Assembly: GCF_002218085.1 (NCBI RefSeq)
Contig: NZ_BDUC01000006.1
Location: 124,001 to 188,000 of the forward strand
Source: Tolypothrix sp. NIES-4075
GTDB taxonomy: Bacteria; Cyanobacteriota; Cyanobacteriia; Cyanobacteriales; Nostocaceae
Reading direction: 5' to 3'
DNA: 64,000 nt
The notes beneath the pieces were generated by a model, which ran no database searches, had not been told where the DNA came from, and worked only from the letters and a program-made list of their open reading frames with translations. Both the position numbers and the translations under genes were made by a program. The first letter of the stretch is position 1, and each line of letters starts with the position of its first letter. This document shows positions 36,526 through 44,805 of the stretch, in pieces.

Positions 36526-36958
36526 CTTTTATACTTTCAGACTCTTTACATATATTTACACCCCTCAAATCGGAAAACACGGAAATTTTGAAAGTTTCTT
36601 GCCAAATTATTTTTCGTTCTTCCTCAGGAATACCTAAAGCTGATGTAATGATGGCAAAGTCTCCTGGTGTAGGCAGTACTTCCGCTTTGGCGATCGCTCG
36701 CAAGTTTTTTACACCACAGCCCTTTAGTTTTGTCATGTTTACCTGAACTACCTCAGCAATTGTTTTTGGACGAGCAGGTTCGGGAATTACTGAGTGGACA
36801 CCTGTTCTTTTGGCTAGCCACTCACGTGTCATCTCTTCTAATGCGTCGCTTTGGGACACTCCTTCGCGAGCGCAGATGCTCTTAAACTCCCGCGCTAAGT
36901 CTATCGGAATGTAGCCGCTGACCTGCTTGTAATCGTCAGAACGTCTTCTATCAGTCAT
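36476..36958 (-). CDS. RHH-like DNA-binding protein, possible regulator
   Basis: A 160-residue protein. Residues 12-45 (YKQVSGYIPIDLAREFKSIC, REGVSQSDALEEM) match the beta-helix-helix of ribbon-helix-helix (CopG/Arc-type) proteins. Residues about 75-120 (KLKGCGVKNLRAIAKAEVLP, GDFAIITSALGIPEEE) form a helix-turn-helix-like segment, so it may bind DNA with two modules. It is upstream of and overlapping or abutting the PAS-like gene. Near-palindromic TCATTTTTAAATGA sites lie about 80 bases upstream (see 37033-37070) and could be its own operator. Confidence 0.6.
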   Translation of the reverse strand: MTDRRRSDDYKQVSGYIPIDLAREFKSICAREGVSQSDALEEMTREWLAKRTGVHSVIPEPARPKTIAEVVQVNMTKLKGCGVKNLRAIAKAEVLPTPGDFAIITSALGIPEEERKIIWQETFKISVFSDLRGVNICKESESIKDEHEYSSDIEPTGLEL

Positions 36959-37032
36959 AATTTGAACTTCTCAACACTACTCCTACCTTTTATTTTCTCT
37001 CATGACATCTCAAAAGCAGGACGATTTTGTTA

Positions 37033-37070
37033 GTCATTTTTAAATGACATATTGACAAATAAAAATGACA
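37033..37070. promoter_or_regulatory. Candidate operator: repeated GTCATTT/AAATGAC sites
   Basis: A palindrome GTCATTTTTAAATGAC (37033-37048) is followed by TGACAAATAAAAATGACA (37053-37070), giving three ATGAC/GTCAT half-sites in 38 bases. It lies upstream of the RHH-like gene (start 36958), the distance expected for autoregulation. No experimental basis. Confidence 0.4.
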
Positions 37071-37282
37071 AGCTTATGATTAAGGTGTGAAGCACTAAGT
37101 CACTGAAGAAGAATCAAAAAAAGGCAGATGACCCTGCAAGCCAGCTTTTCACTCTTAGAGCTAGCTTTCAATTTTCACAAAGGAATCCAAGGGTTTTTTG
37201 TCCCTCTTCTTTTCAGTATATATGCTAGCACACATTTAGCAACATAAGACAACTTAAAATTCCGTACCTGATTCAACAATTA

Positions 37283-37385
37283 AGACGGGGGGAACCCCAA
37301 CAAAGGCTATGCTTCAAAGTTCGTGACCTTTGCACGAAACTAGCGCTTCGCAACGCACTGCCTCTTGTTTCCCCCTCTTTTTCAT
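37283..37385 (+). ncRNA. Possible structured RNA or long leader stem-loop
   Basis: AAGACGGGGGGAAC (37283-37296) can pair with GTTTCCCCCTCTT (37367-37379), just before a TTTTT run, closing a loop of about 70 bases that itself holds nested hairpins (GGGGGGAACCCC; AGTTCGTG...CACGAAACT at 37318-37341; GCGCTTCGCAACGC at 37343-37356). It lies 45 bases upstream of the small gene at 37427. It could be a terminator-like leader, an sRNA or nothing functional. Confidence 0.35.
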
Positions 37386-37426
37386 CTGGAGTTTGAACTT
37401 ATTCAAGTATCGATTTGACCAAAATC

Positions 37427-37738
37427 ATGACTCAATTAACTTTTGACCAGTTCGTCCATCCTTTATCAAACTTTCCCCAGATTGTCAATAACAATGGTGA
37501 TGAACCAATGTTAGATATGTACACAATGGCGGGAGTAGTGCTTTACACCGCTTGTGCAAATAACAATCTCAAAGCAAGTGAAAATACAGTGTTAAAATCA
37601 GCAATTGAGACGGGGTTGGTGGATGTTCATTTGTTATTTGAGCGTTGCAAGACAGGTGATAGAGCCGCGATTTTACAGATGATTTCTCTGATAGTCTCTG
37701 GGCTGGAAACAAATATTGAAAAGCTTAAACTGATGTAG
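37427..37738 (+). CDS. Small hypothetical protein
   Basis: A 103-residue soluble helical protein (MTQLTFDQFVHPLSNFPQIV..., ending NIEKLKLM). A longer frame begins at TTG 37415; the ATG at 37427 is preferred. I do not recognise a family. It is preceded by the stem-loop at 37283-37385 and followed by a MITE, and is transcribed away from the RHH operon. Confidence 0.6.
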   Translation: MTQLTFDQFVHPLSNFPQIVNNNGDEPMLDMYTMAGVVLYTACANNNLKASENTVLKSAIETGLVDVHLLFERCKTGDRAAILQMISLIVSGLETNIEKLKLM

Positions 37739-37828
37739 AAAAACACAGTTTGAGGATGGATTAAGAGCGCATAGGATGAAGAAATGAGCAGAGGCATTTA
37801 AATTAATGTCTCTGTTTTTCTATTATTA

Positions 37829-37922
37829 ATACCAATTTGAAAAAAGACAGATGGGTAGGGGCACGGCTAGCCTTTGCCCCTACGAAGAAATTATGTGTCG
37901 CAAACATTATTTAAATTGGTAT
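37829..37922. repeat. MITE-like element, TIR ATACCAATTT
   Basis: Inverted ends ATACCAATTT (37829-37838) and AAATTGGTAT (37913-37922) enclose 94 bp with GTAGGGGCACGGCTAGCC and GCCCCTAC. No coding capacity. Confidence 0.75.
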
Positions 37923-38035
37923 AATTCAACATTTTTGTACTTGCCTATAGAATTCATTTGGGATCTGTTATATCTTGCAAAGGATTGGAATCGCTCGATC
38001 TCATTTTCAGGTGCATCGCTTTTTCACCAATTCTC

Positions 38036-38461
38036 TCAAACTTCTGACTGAGGACTGAGCAGAGGAATTGGGCGATCGCGGTTCTTACGATAAATTTGAA
38101 AATCACTATCGAGAGTGAAAACGAAACTGTTGGGATAAAGCTCTGCCATCCTTACTAGTTCCGCATCTGCCAAAGAGACTGGCACAGATTGATAGCAAGT
38201 CAGCAGTGCCAATACTGTTGCCAATTCCGCATCTAAATTAAATTGAATCACGACTTGCCGTTGAGCCAGAAGTTGAAGCAGCGTTTCCCGACCATTATTC
38301 ACCCGTTGCAACAGAAACCAGGTTTCTGAAATTACAGCCTCACAAGTCAGCAAAGGTGACGCAATCTGGGTCAACTGCTCTGTTACCCAGGTGTGATACT
38401 GATCGCGTTGATCAATTAAAGCCACCAAAACACCTGTGTCAACAATCACTTGATAAAGCAT
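38036..38461 (-). CDS. PIN-domain toxin (VapC-like)
   Basis: A 141-residue PIN protein. The conserved acidic residues are visible in VIVDTGVLVALID (Asp8), CEAVISETW (Glu near 44) and SLADAELVRMA (Asp near 98), with FTLDSDFQIYRK at the end. PIN toxins cleave RNA. Its ATG overlaps the stop codon of the gene before it, coupling it to the antitoxin. A typical VapBC-type module. Confidence 0.88.
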   Translation of the reverse strand: MLYQVIVDTGVLVALIDQRDQYHTWVTEQLTQIASPLLTCEAVISETWFLLQRVNNGRETLLQLLAQRQVVIQFNLDAELATVLALLTCYQSVPVSLADAELVRMAELYPNSFVFTLDSDFQIYRKNRDRPIPLLSPQSEV

Positions 38462-38703
38462 TACTGACCGTAGCCGTGCATATAGTCTGGATTTGTTGAA
38501 AGATCGCCGGGACCTTCCCCTGCCCCAATTGCGGACTGGGCAACCTCAAAAAACGATTGAGGAACCATTTCAGATTCTATAATCCTTGGCTTCTGACGTT
38601 TTGCCCATATAAACTCTACAAAGTCCAAAACCTGTTGCTGCTCTTCTGCCGATAATGCTTCTACTGTTTGTAAAATTTGCTCACACAAATGAGACATTGC
38701 CAT
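38461..38703 (-). CDS. Antitoxin-like protein (DUF2281-type)
   Basis: An 80-residue protein with LCEQILQTVEALSAEEQQQV and LDFVEFIWAKRQ, the pattern of small DUF2281-like antitoxins that precede PIN toxins. A C-terminal PDYMHGYGQ tail would contact the toxin. ATG 38703 is chosen; ATG 38697 is close behind and a longer frame begins at 38754. Its TAA overlaps the toxin's ATG. Confidence 0.8.
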   Translation of the reverse strand: MAMSHLCEQILQTVEALSAEEQQQVLDFVEFIWAKRQKPRIIESEMVPQSFFEVAQSAIGAGEGPGDLSTNPDYMHGYGQ

Positions 38704-38884
38704 CAGATATAGAAGGGACAATGATTTTATTATGACAAATATAGCGTTTGACATAAAACTTTCTCAAGAACTGCCCCTCTCCCCCCCTCCCCCTCTGGAG
38801 CCTCAACGAGAAAATTAAAAGCATCACAGCTTATGGACAGGAGGTACTGAAAAAGCTGAAAGGCTGATTCTGGAAATTTATTTT

Positions 38885-38937
38885 TCCTTAAGTGTCTTAA
38901 CTGTCCTTTTTTCTCCTTAAATGTCTTAACTGTCCTT
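38885..38937. promoter_or_regulatory. Two 24-bp direct repeats upstream of the thioredoxin-like gene
   Basis: TCCTTAAGTGTCTTAACTGT plus CCTT (38885-38908) and the same with one change (38914-38937), start-to-start 29 bp, lie 60 to 110 bases before the next gene. Each contains two CTTAA half-sites nine bases apart. They could be regulator-binding sites; the 9-base spacing is not that of a Pho box. Confidence 0.4.
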
Positions 38938-38996
38938 GTGTCTCTTTTTCATTCGTGTTAAGTTACTTCTGTCTTTACGCGAATACACGGTGAACT

Positions 38997-39470
38997 ATGA
39001 CTCTAAAAATCACGAAAGGTATTGCTAGCATAGGAAAACGACTAGTATCAGTGTTTTTGGTACTAGTTGTCAGCTTGATGTTACTCACATCTCCTGCGGT
39101 TGCTGCTACCATAACAACTCTCAATGATGAGAATTTTAGAACTGAAGTACTAGAATCTAACAAGCCTGTTGCTGTAATTTTGGTATCAGCAGTTTTCCTC
39201 CAAGATGGTAACGCTACCTTAAAGCAGTTACAGGCAAAAGCTGAAAAGTTTTTTGGTAGTAATTACAAAATTGCTGTAGGTGTGGTTGAAGAAAATCCAT
39301 ATGCCTACTCTGAGACAATTGTACCACGAGTATTCCCACCTCCTTCCACAGTTTCAATTTATAAAAACGGTAATTTTGCAGGGGGAAGGGGAGCCTTTTT
39401 TATGAATCCAAATGACCCCACACAAGCTTTTGAACGCGCAAAAAGCGAATTTGAAAGTTCTGTTTCTTAA
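38997..39470 (+). CDS. Exported thioredoxin-like protein lacking CxxC
   Basis: A 157-residue protein with a signal peptide (LVSVFLVLVVSLMLLTSPAVAA, cleaved near residue 36). The mature part resembles a thioredoxin fold: LNDENFRTEVLESNKPVAVI, then the position where WCGPC would sit reads VSAVFLQDGN without any Cys, then YKIAVGVVEENP and a cis-Pro-like PPPSTVSIYKNGNFAGG. There is no Cys in the domain, so it cannot be a redox enzyme of the usual kind; a chaperone or structural role is inference. A strong terminator follows. Confidence 0.8.
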   Translation: MTLKITKGIASIGKRLVSVFLVLVVSLMLLTSPAVAATITTLNDENFRTEVLESNKPVAVILVSAVFLQDGNATLKQLQAKAEKFFGSNYKIAVGVVEENPYAYSETIVPRVFPPPSTVSIYKNGNFAGGRGAFFMNPNDPTQAFERAKSEFESSVS

Positions 39471-39492
39471 CATCTCAGCTTAAATTTATAGC

Positions 39493-39532
39493 AAATCCCC
39501 ACACTCATCTAATATTGTGTGGGGATTTTTTT
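39493..39532 (+). terminator. Rho-independent terminator
   Basis: AAATCCCCACAC pairs with GTGTGGGGATTT around a 12-base loop, followed by a run of T (to 39532). It lies about 25 bases after the thioredoxin-like gene. Confidence 0.9.
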
Positions 39533-39601
39533 ATCAGTCAAAAATTCGGCGTTGCAATAAGGTATAGTATCATGTCCGGATGAACACTTGTAAAAAACGA
39601 A

Positions 39602-39760
39602 AAACCTCACCCGCCTGCGGCACCCTCTCCTTACTAAGGAGAGGGTTGGGGTGAGGTCAAGAAGGAATTATAAGTAATAACAAAAAACCTCACCCGCCTG
39701 CGGCACCCTCTCCTTACTAAGGAGAGGGTTGGGGTCAGGTCAAGCAGGAATTATAAGTAA
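39602..39760. repeat. Two tandem copies of a CCTCACCC...GGGTGAGG element
   Basis: Two nearly identical copies start 83 bases apart (39602 and 39685), each with CTCTCCTTACTAAGGAGAG and GGGTTGGGGT(G/C)AGGTCAAG. The element at 5636-5722 is related. The flanks (TATCATGTCCG near 39568; CGGACTTGACATAAC at 39766-39780) suggest insertion into an older palindrome. The gene-free stretch 39533-39791 holds nothing else. Confidence 0.85.
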
Positions 39761-39791
39761 TTAAGCGGACTTGACATAACACATTACGAAC

Positions 39792-42700
39792 TTACTCCCA
39801 TTCTTGAAATCCACCAGTGGTGTTGCGAAGTAAAGAATTTATTTGAGCGCGACGCCTTTCAAAGTTGGCTGCAATGGAAATGAGTAGGATACCGACTAAC
39901 AAGCCAATCACCCATTTTAAAAAGGGATATCGCAAGCTGAAAATTATCAGTTGATAGATACTAGTAATGAAAAAAGTCGCCGTACCAACGTAAAGAAAAG
40001 CCCGCACGCGCAAAGCTAATCCGGCAAATATGGCGATGAGGCTGAAAATTCCTGGTATAACTGCTGTCTCTTGATGAAATAAAATTGCCCATCCACAAAT
40101 TATGCTGCTGCCTAACAGTCGTAAGTAGTGACGAGATGTTTTATAATCTGGAAGGATGAGGCTTACATCAACTTGAGCAATATATAGTAGTGATAATCCT
40201 ATCAGTGTGATGTACCACAAAGTATCTGTGAGATGTAAGTTGGCAAACCAGCGAAATAGCGCCCAATCAATCAAGGCGACGCTAATGTAGGTAAAACGAA
40301 TATTTTCGCGAATCTTGGCGAGGAAGATGTAATACGCAGCAGCGATCGCTATCGTAATCGGGTATACTTGCAGTCTAGTTTCCCAGAAAATAATCAGTGG
40401 AATTATGTATGCAGCAAGCTGCCAAGGTTTTTTCGACCAGCCCCAACTCTCCCAAGGTAAGATGTAGAGAATATAGGCAACTAGACAAGCGATCGCACCA
40501 TTCCAAGGAACTAAAACACCTGTTAATAATTGTCCTACTGCCGTTTCGCGCCAGTAAATTCGCATACCAGCAAATTCCAGTAAACCTAGGTAAACCCAGA
40601 TTTCCTCTGTTGTAATACCCCCAAGGCGAAGAGTTGGGGAAGTGGGGGAACGGCGTCCTTGAAAAATGGCGTAGCGAATCAAAAAAGCACCTGTTGCTAA
40701 TCCTACAAGGCGATTGACGGCAATGGGGGCAGTAATGGCTACCATTAACAAGCAACTACTCCAAGCCCAGTGAATATGAGCAATTCCTTTTAATTCTTCG
40801 GGTGTAAGAGGTAAATAGTTAATTAACCAAGGCGACAGTATACGATAAGCATACATGATGCTTGCGCCCAAAGCAGACATGGCAATCAATCCATCACCCC
40901 AAGCACCTCCCGAAGCTTGAGACATTTGATAAAACAAAAGTTCATAAGCGGAAATTGATATGCCTGCGATTCCTAAATAAAGTAGCGGTTTGAAATCTTG
41001 GTGGCGTCGTCCCACACCAATTACAATCAAGGCTACACCTAAAGAATATAAACCTGTCCACTCGGTAAAGGTGTTTAAACGCAATAGTACGCTGAATGCA
41101 CCGTATATTAAAGGTAGAATGTGGAAACTACTGGGCATTTTTGATAATTGATGTCGCCTTCGCCACCATTCGCCAAAAAGCTGAGTTATTAAACCTAAGG
41201 CGATGTTAGCGATCGCAATCTTGATAATATCACCTTTGCCAAAGCCAAAAACTTGAGCTATCAACAATTCCAGACACCAACCGATGCCATAAAATGCTAA
41301 ATTTGTCGGTTGTTGCCAACTGCGATAAACGATCGCAGCCAAAGTTAATGCCGTAGAAATTAAGTATAAAAAACCGGGAATAGCAAAGTTTTGGTAAAGA
41401 AGCAGCGAGTGCAGTGTTAGACTCAATAACTCAAAGCTACATAATGCGATCGCCCATTTGTCAATGACAGTTGCATAGATAGCGGCTAATTCTTCACCTC
41501 GACTGAGTGCTTTGCTGGCAAACCATAAACTGAAGATAGCGATCGCTCCCACCACAAACCATCCATCTAGCGATAGATGCGGTAAATTAAAAACGCCATC
41601 CCACAGCAGCACAGCAAGAAAACTCAGCCCAAAACCTACCGTAGTTCCCGCAGATTGATTGTTTCGCAAATAGCGCGTGTTTGCAAACATCCCCGCCGTA
41701 CCCACACCTAAACCAATTAATCTAGTTCCTGGCAAAGGTAAAATAAGTAACTGTGCCGCTAACAAAGTTAAAACGCTCAATAAACTGCTAGTAATGCGAC
41801 GCGGTGCAGAGGTGCGGCTAGCAATTACCGTGAGGGTAATGGGGGTAATTAACCAAATTAATCCCCAATTATCACTGTTGATTATACCGCTCGTCCAAAA
41901 CGCGGAAGCATTTTTCCAAAGTAGTAAATAGCTAATTACCGCTAATCCAAAACCGATGTGCCACGCACTACGTCGCCATATTCCAGCGCCAACGCTTTGC
42001 AACCATTCCGCCACCATCAGCGCTAACAAAATGCTTGCCCAGACTTGAGTTTGCAGATTTGGTAACAGCCAATCAATTGTCGAGCAAAGTGTTAGTACCC
42101 CGGTTATGTGTGTCAGATATATCAGGGAAGTGGGTAATGGGGAATGGGGAATGGGTAATGGGTAATGGGTAATGGGTAATTCCTCCCCTTGTCCTCCTTG
42201 TCCCCCTTGTCCCCCTGTCCCCCTGTCTCCCTGTCTCCTTGTCTCCTGATGGGTGACTGCTGCAAGAGTTATTGTGGAAAAGAGTAAATTTAGCGATCGC
42301 AATATCGGATTGACTAAAGCGATGGTAGTTAAGAAAATTCCGAATAAAAGCGTTAAATTATCCCCAAAAGTAGCTAATTCCCGCTTTTGTGTGCGATAAA
42401 TACGATTTGTTAGCGCTACCATGAAAATTAGGTAGGGAAATAAAGCTACACTGAGTAACGCCCAAGGTTCATTTTGCGAATTGGTGAGTTTTGTTGCTTC
42501 TTCGATCGCTGATTGTTGTAATTCAGCAGGTATCAACCGCCAAGCTAGCCAAACTGTCTGCAAGCCTATAACGAAAATTGCTGCTAAATCAACTTTGAAA
42601 GCATGTTGTTGCAAACGACGATTGAAAAACCACAAACTCAAACCGCTAACAGCGATCGCTTGCAAAGGTGATGATACCACCGTTACTAACCAACCGAGGA

Positions 42701-43895
42701 AAAGTAAGATTCCCCCCAGGATTTCCCACGGTAGTTGAGGAGTGGGGGAGGGGGAGAGGGGGAGATGGGGAGACAAGGGGACAAGGGGATGGGGAGATGG
42801 GGAGATGGGGAGATGGGGGGATGGGGAGATGGGGGGATGGGGAGAAAGAATTGTCCCCTTGTCTCCAAGGAGTCCCCTTGTCCCCTTGTCTCCAAGGAGT
42901 CCCCCCTCTCCCCCTCCTCTTTGTGCTAACCAAGCGACTAACCAACCGCAAATTCCAATAGCTAAACCTAACTGGGTGATATCTACTCGGACAACAAAAA
43001 TCGCCCGTACTAGTAACACCGCCAAAGCATAAACTACTATTAAGGCAGGTAAAGTAATACCAAGTCCGACACGCTTATCTTCTTCTTGCAAAGAATTGGC
43101 GGATCGATTGCGATTGTGATATACGGTAATGATAGTTGTGCCAATCATCGCCAAATAAACGGCAATTAAGGGAAATCCTGGTAATTTCCAGCCCCAGTGT
43201 AAGTATGACAGCGCCAAAATATTTACTAAGGGCAATTTCCCGATTGGTGAATTGGCGATAAACAGCCGATTTTTGCAAAGTAAAATAGTAATAGTTGTGA
43301 GGATAGGAAAAGCGATCGCTATTACTAACCAATCCACAGGATTTTGCCACAACTTGAAGCTATCCATCGCCCAAAAATTCACCGGCACTAACAAAAGGGT
43401 GACAATTAGCAATGTCTGTGCCGTTAATCTTAAATTAGGCTGTTTGCCTGCCCAAAAACTCAACCCCCAGAAACTCAAAGTATAAGCTAATAAAACTCCA
43501 TACTGTCCTGAAGCGGGGAATCTCTCCCACTGAGTTGCGGCTAACACCCCAGAGGAGACTACTACCAGAAATACACCTAAAAATAGCAGCCAACGGACAC
43601 TTAATTCTGCCCCCAATGACTGCAACATCGTTGCGATCAAGTTGGGTTTAACAGGCTTTTGTGGTACTGCTGCGGCTTTCACAGGTTCGGTAGTTGTAAA
43701 TGCTACCTGCGATTCTGGTTTAGTCTCAGGTTGCGACACCATCTGACAAACGAGAAATTCAAAGGCTATTTGCTTAACTTGGGCATCGGATATCAAACCC
43801 AAGCGCAGCAATGTATCCAATCCTTCTAATAATTCCGGATGGGATGATGGTAGCTTGATTTCAAATTTCAGAGGGCGATCGAGAGGTGAAGACAT
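39792..43895 (-). CDS. Very large multi-span membrane protein (DUF2157-like)
   Basis: A 1367-residue protein with over thirty hydrophobic segments, typical of the large DUF2157-type cyanobacterial membrane proteins; the assignment is from overall pattern. The N-terminal 85 residues are soluble (PELLEGLDTLLRLGLISDAQ). Two stretches are not membrane: a Pro/Ser/Gly-rich insert encoded at 42733-42915 and another at 42122-42250, both made of low-complexity repeats, in frame. ATG 43895 is preferred over GTG 43904. Function unknown; the family lacks any established role. Confidence 0.8.
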   Translation of the reverse strand: MSSPLDRPLKFEIKLPSSHPELLEGLDTLLRLGLISDAQVKQIAFEFLVCQMVSQPETKPESQVAFTTTEPVKAAAVPQKPVKPNLIATMLQSLGAELSVRWLLFLGVFLVVVSSGVLAATQWERFPASGQYGVLLAYTLSFWGLSFWAGKQPNLRLTAQTLLIVTLLLVPVNFWAMDSFKLWQNPVDWLVIAIAFPILTTITILLCKNRLFIANSPIGKLPLVNILALSYLHWGWKLPGFPLIAVYLAMIGTTIITVYHNRNRSANSLQEEDKRVGLGITLPALIVVYALAVLLVRAIFVVRVDITQLGLAIGICGWLVAWLAQRGGGEGGLLGDKGTRGLLGDKGTILSPHPPISPSPHLPISPSPHPLVPLSPHLPLSPSPTPQLPWEILGGILLFLGWLVTVVSSPLQAIAVSGLSLWFFNRRLQQHAFKVDLAAIFVIGLQTVWLAWRLIPAELQQSAIEEATKLTNSQNEPWALLSVALFPYLIFMVALTNRIYRTQKRELATFGDNLTLLFGIFLTTIALVNPILRSLNLLFSTITLAAVTHQETRRQGDRGTGGQGGQGGQGEELPITHYPLPIPHSPLPTSLIYLTHITGVLTLCSTIDWLLPNLQTQVWASILLALMVAEWLQSVGAGIWRRSAWHIGFGLAVISYLLLWKNASAFWTSGIINSDNWGLIWLITPITLTVIASRTSAPRRITSSLLSVLTLLAAQLLILPLPGTRLIGLGVGTAGMFANTRYLRNNQSAGTTVGFGLSFLAVLLWDGVFNLPHLSLDGWFVVGAIAIFSLWFASKALSRGEELAAIYATVIDKWAIALCSFELLSLTLHSLLLYQNFAIPGFLYLISTALTLAAIVYRSWQQPTNLAFYGIGWCLELLIAQVFGFGKGDIIKIAIANIALGLITQLFGEWWRRRHQLSKMPSSFHILPLIYGAFSVLLRLNTFTEWTGLYSLGVALIVIGVGRRHQDFKPLLYLGIAGISISAYELLFYQMSQASGGAWGDGLIAMSALGASIMYAYRILSPWLINYLPLTPEELKGIAHIHWAWSSCLLMVAITAPIAVNRLVGLATGAFLIRYAIFQGRRSPTSPTLRLGGITTEEIWVYLGLLEFAGMRIYWRETAVGQLLTGVLVPWNGAIACLVAYILYILPWESWGWSKKPWQLAAYIIPLIIFWETRLQVYPITIAIAAAYYIFLAKIRENIRFTYISVALIDWALFRWFANLHLTDTLWYITLIGLSLLYIAQVDVSLILPDYKTSRHYLRLLGSSIICGWAILFHQETAVIPGIFSLIAIFAGLALRVRAFLYVGTATFFITSIYQLIIFSLRYPFLKWVIGLLVGILLISIAANFERRRAQINSLLRNTTGGFQEWE
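42122..42250. repeat. In-frame low-complexity insert in the large membrane protein
   Basis: TAATGGG runs (GGGTAATGGGTAATGGGTAA) and CCCTTGTCC runs are translated (minus strand) as a Gln/Gly/Arg-rich stretch and a THYPLPIPHSPLP stretch. The same repeats are found between genes elsewhere in the window. Confidence 0.85.
42733..42915. repeat. GGGGAGATGG repeat block in the large membrane protein
   Basis: About ten copies of a GGGGAGATG-like unit, then CCCCTTGTCTCCAAGGAGTC repeated twice. The tract reads in frame as PSPHLPISPSPH-type sequence. Confidence 0.85.
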
Positions 43896-44122
43896 AAACC
43901 GCACTAGTAAAGCTTGATACTTTAATCATGATTTTGATTCAAGTATCTTTTAGCCTTAACTATGGCACTTGCTTATGCTGACTGACATTAATTGTTAATT
44001 ATTTGTTATTAGGCATCTCAAGAGGGGGAAAGGTTAAAGGAATAAGAAGCTTTTTCGATTTCCCTTGTCCCCTTTTCCCCCCATCTCCCCTTCTCCCACA
44101 ATAACCCTCCCTCACTCCCGTT

Positions 44123-44232
44123 GGGTGACTGCGGTGAGAGTTATTGTGGAAAAGAGGAGATTTAGCGATCGCAATATCGGATTTACCAGAGCGATGGAAG
44201 TTAAGAAAATTTCGGATAAAAGCGTTAAATTA
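44123..44232. pseudogene. Duplicated fragment of the large membrane-protein gene
   Basis: This 110-bp stretch matches 42251-42360, inside the large membrane protein, at 99 of 110 positions by eye, in the same orientation and with no gap. It is flanked on the left by the same kind of C/T-rich tract (44060-44115). It is a non-functional copy left 0.2 kb upstream of the source gene's start. Confidence 0.85.
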
Positions 44233-44243
44233 TTCTTTGTAGG

Positions 44244-44483
44244 TCACGCTACGTCCTTTTTTCTCTCATTAGCAATTTCTTTTTTAATGTCTTCCCATGC
44301 GATAGTAATATTATTTTCTACGTCACTTTTAGCAGCACGATAGGCTTTTAAATCGTTCTCGTCCTCTTCACTTTCTATCCGCTTTAACAGTGCATGAATT
44401 TCGTCTAAGGTACTATCGTATGCGTGCTGTAATATAGTGTTGATAGCGTTGATAATTTCTTGGCGCTCGTGTTCAGTTTTCAT
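44244..44483 (-). CDS. Small acidic helical hypothetical protein
   Basis: A 79-residue protein (MKTEHERQEIINAINTILQH..., ending NERKKDVA), very rich in Glu, Lys and Asp and probably all-helical. GAGGTC upstream of the ATG is a plausible ribosome-binding site. No family recognised. The gene ends next to the duplicated fragment. Confidence 0.6.
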   Translation of the reverse strand: MKTEHERQEIINAINTILQHAYDSTLDEIHALLKRIESEEDENDLKAYRAAKSDVENNITIAWEDIKKEIANERKKDVA

Positions 44484-44805
44484 TTTTAGACCTCATAAAC
44501 TAGTACAGGTTGGCGTAAATAAACCAACCATTTTCAATCGCTAAAAAGCTTACTCCATATGACTTTTGACTTTTGACTTTTGACTTCACGGCGGTACTAC
44601 TCCCTTCCCGCTACAAAATTACCTATCTTCTTTTTCTTCCTCCTTCGTGTGCTTCTCTTCGAGACGCTTCTCTGCGAGAGGCTCCGCCAACGCGAACGTG
44701 TCTTCTCCTGCAAAGACGGCAAAGCCGAACGCGGTTCGTTAAATAGGTATTCTTCGAGCGAAAAGGGAGTAGTTATTGTCCCCTTCCCCATCTCCCCCCT
44801 ATCCC
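44484..44805. other. Gene-free stretch with a dispersed repeat
   Basis: Contains TGACTTTTGACTTTTGACTT (44561-44586) and a GAGACGCTTCTCTGCGAGAG repeat (44661-44694). A copy of the latter is inside the IS end at 57371-57400 and a partial one at 60700-60717. The frames that are open here are not credible genes. Confidence 0.6.

Noticed and set aside
38885..38937. Pho box
   Set aside because: CTTAA half-sites are nine bases apart, whereas Pho-box octamers have an 11-bp period as seen at 54174-54214.
42668..43032. Several plus-strand frames rich in Gly/Arg/Ser opposite the large membrane protein
   Set aside because: They are the complement of the repeat tract and have no family resemblance; the minus-strand membrane protein explains the region.
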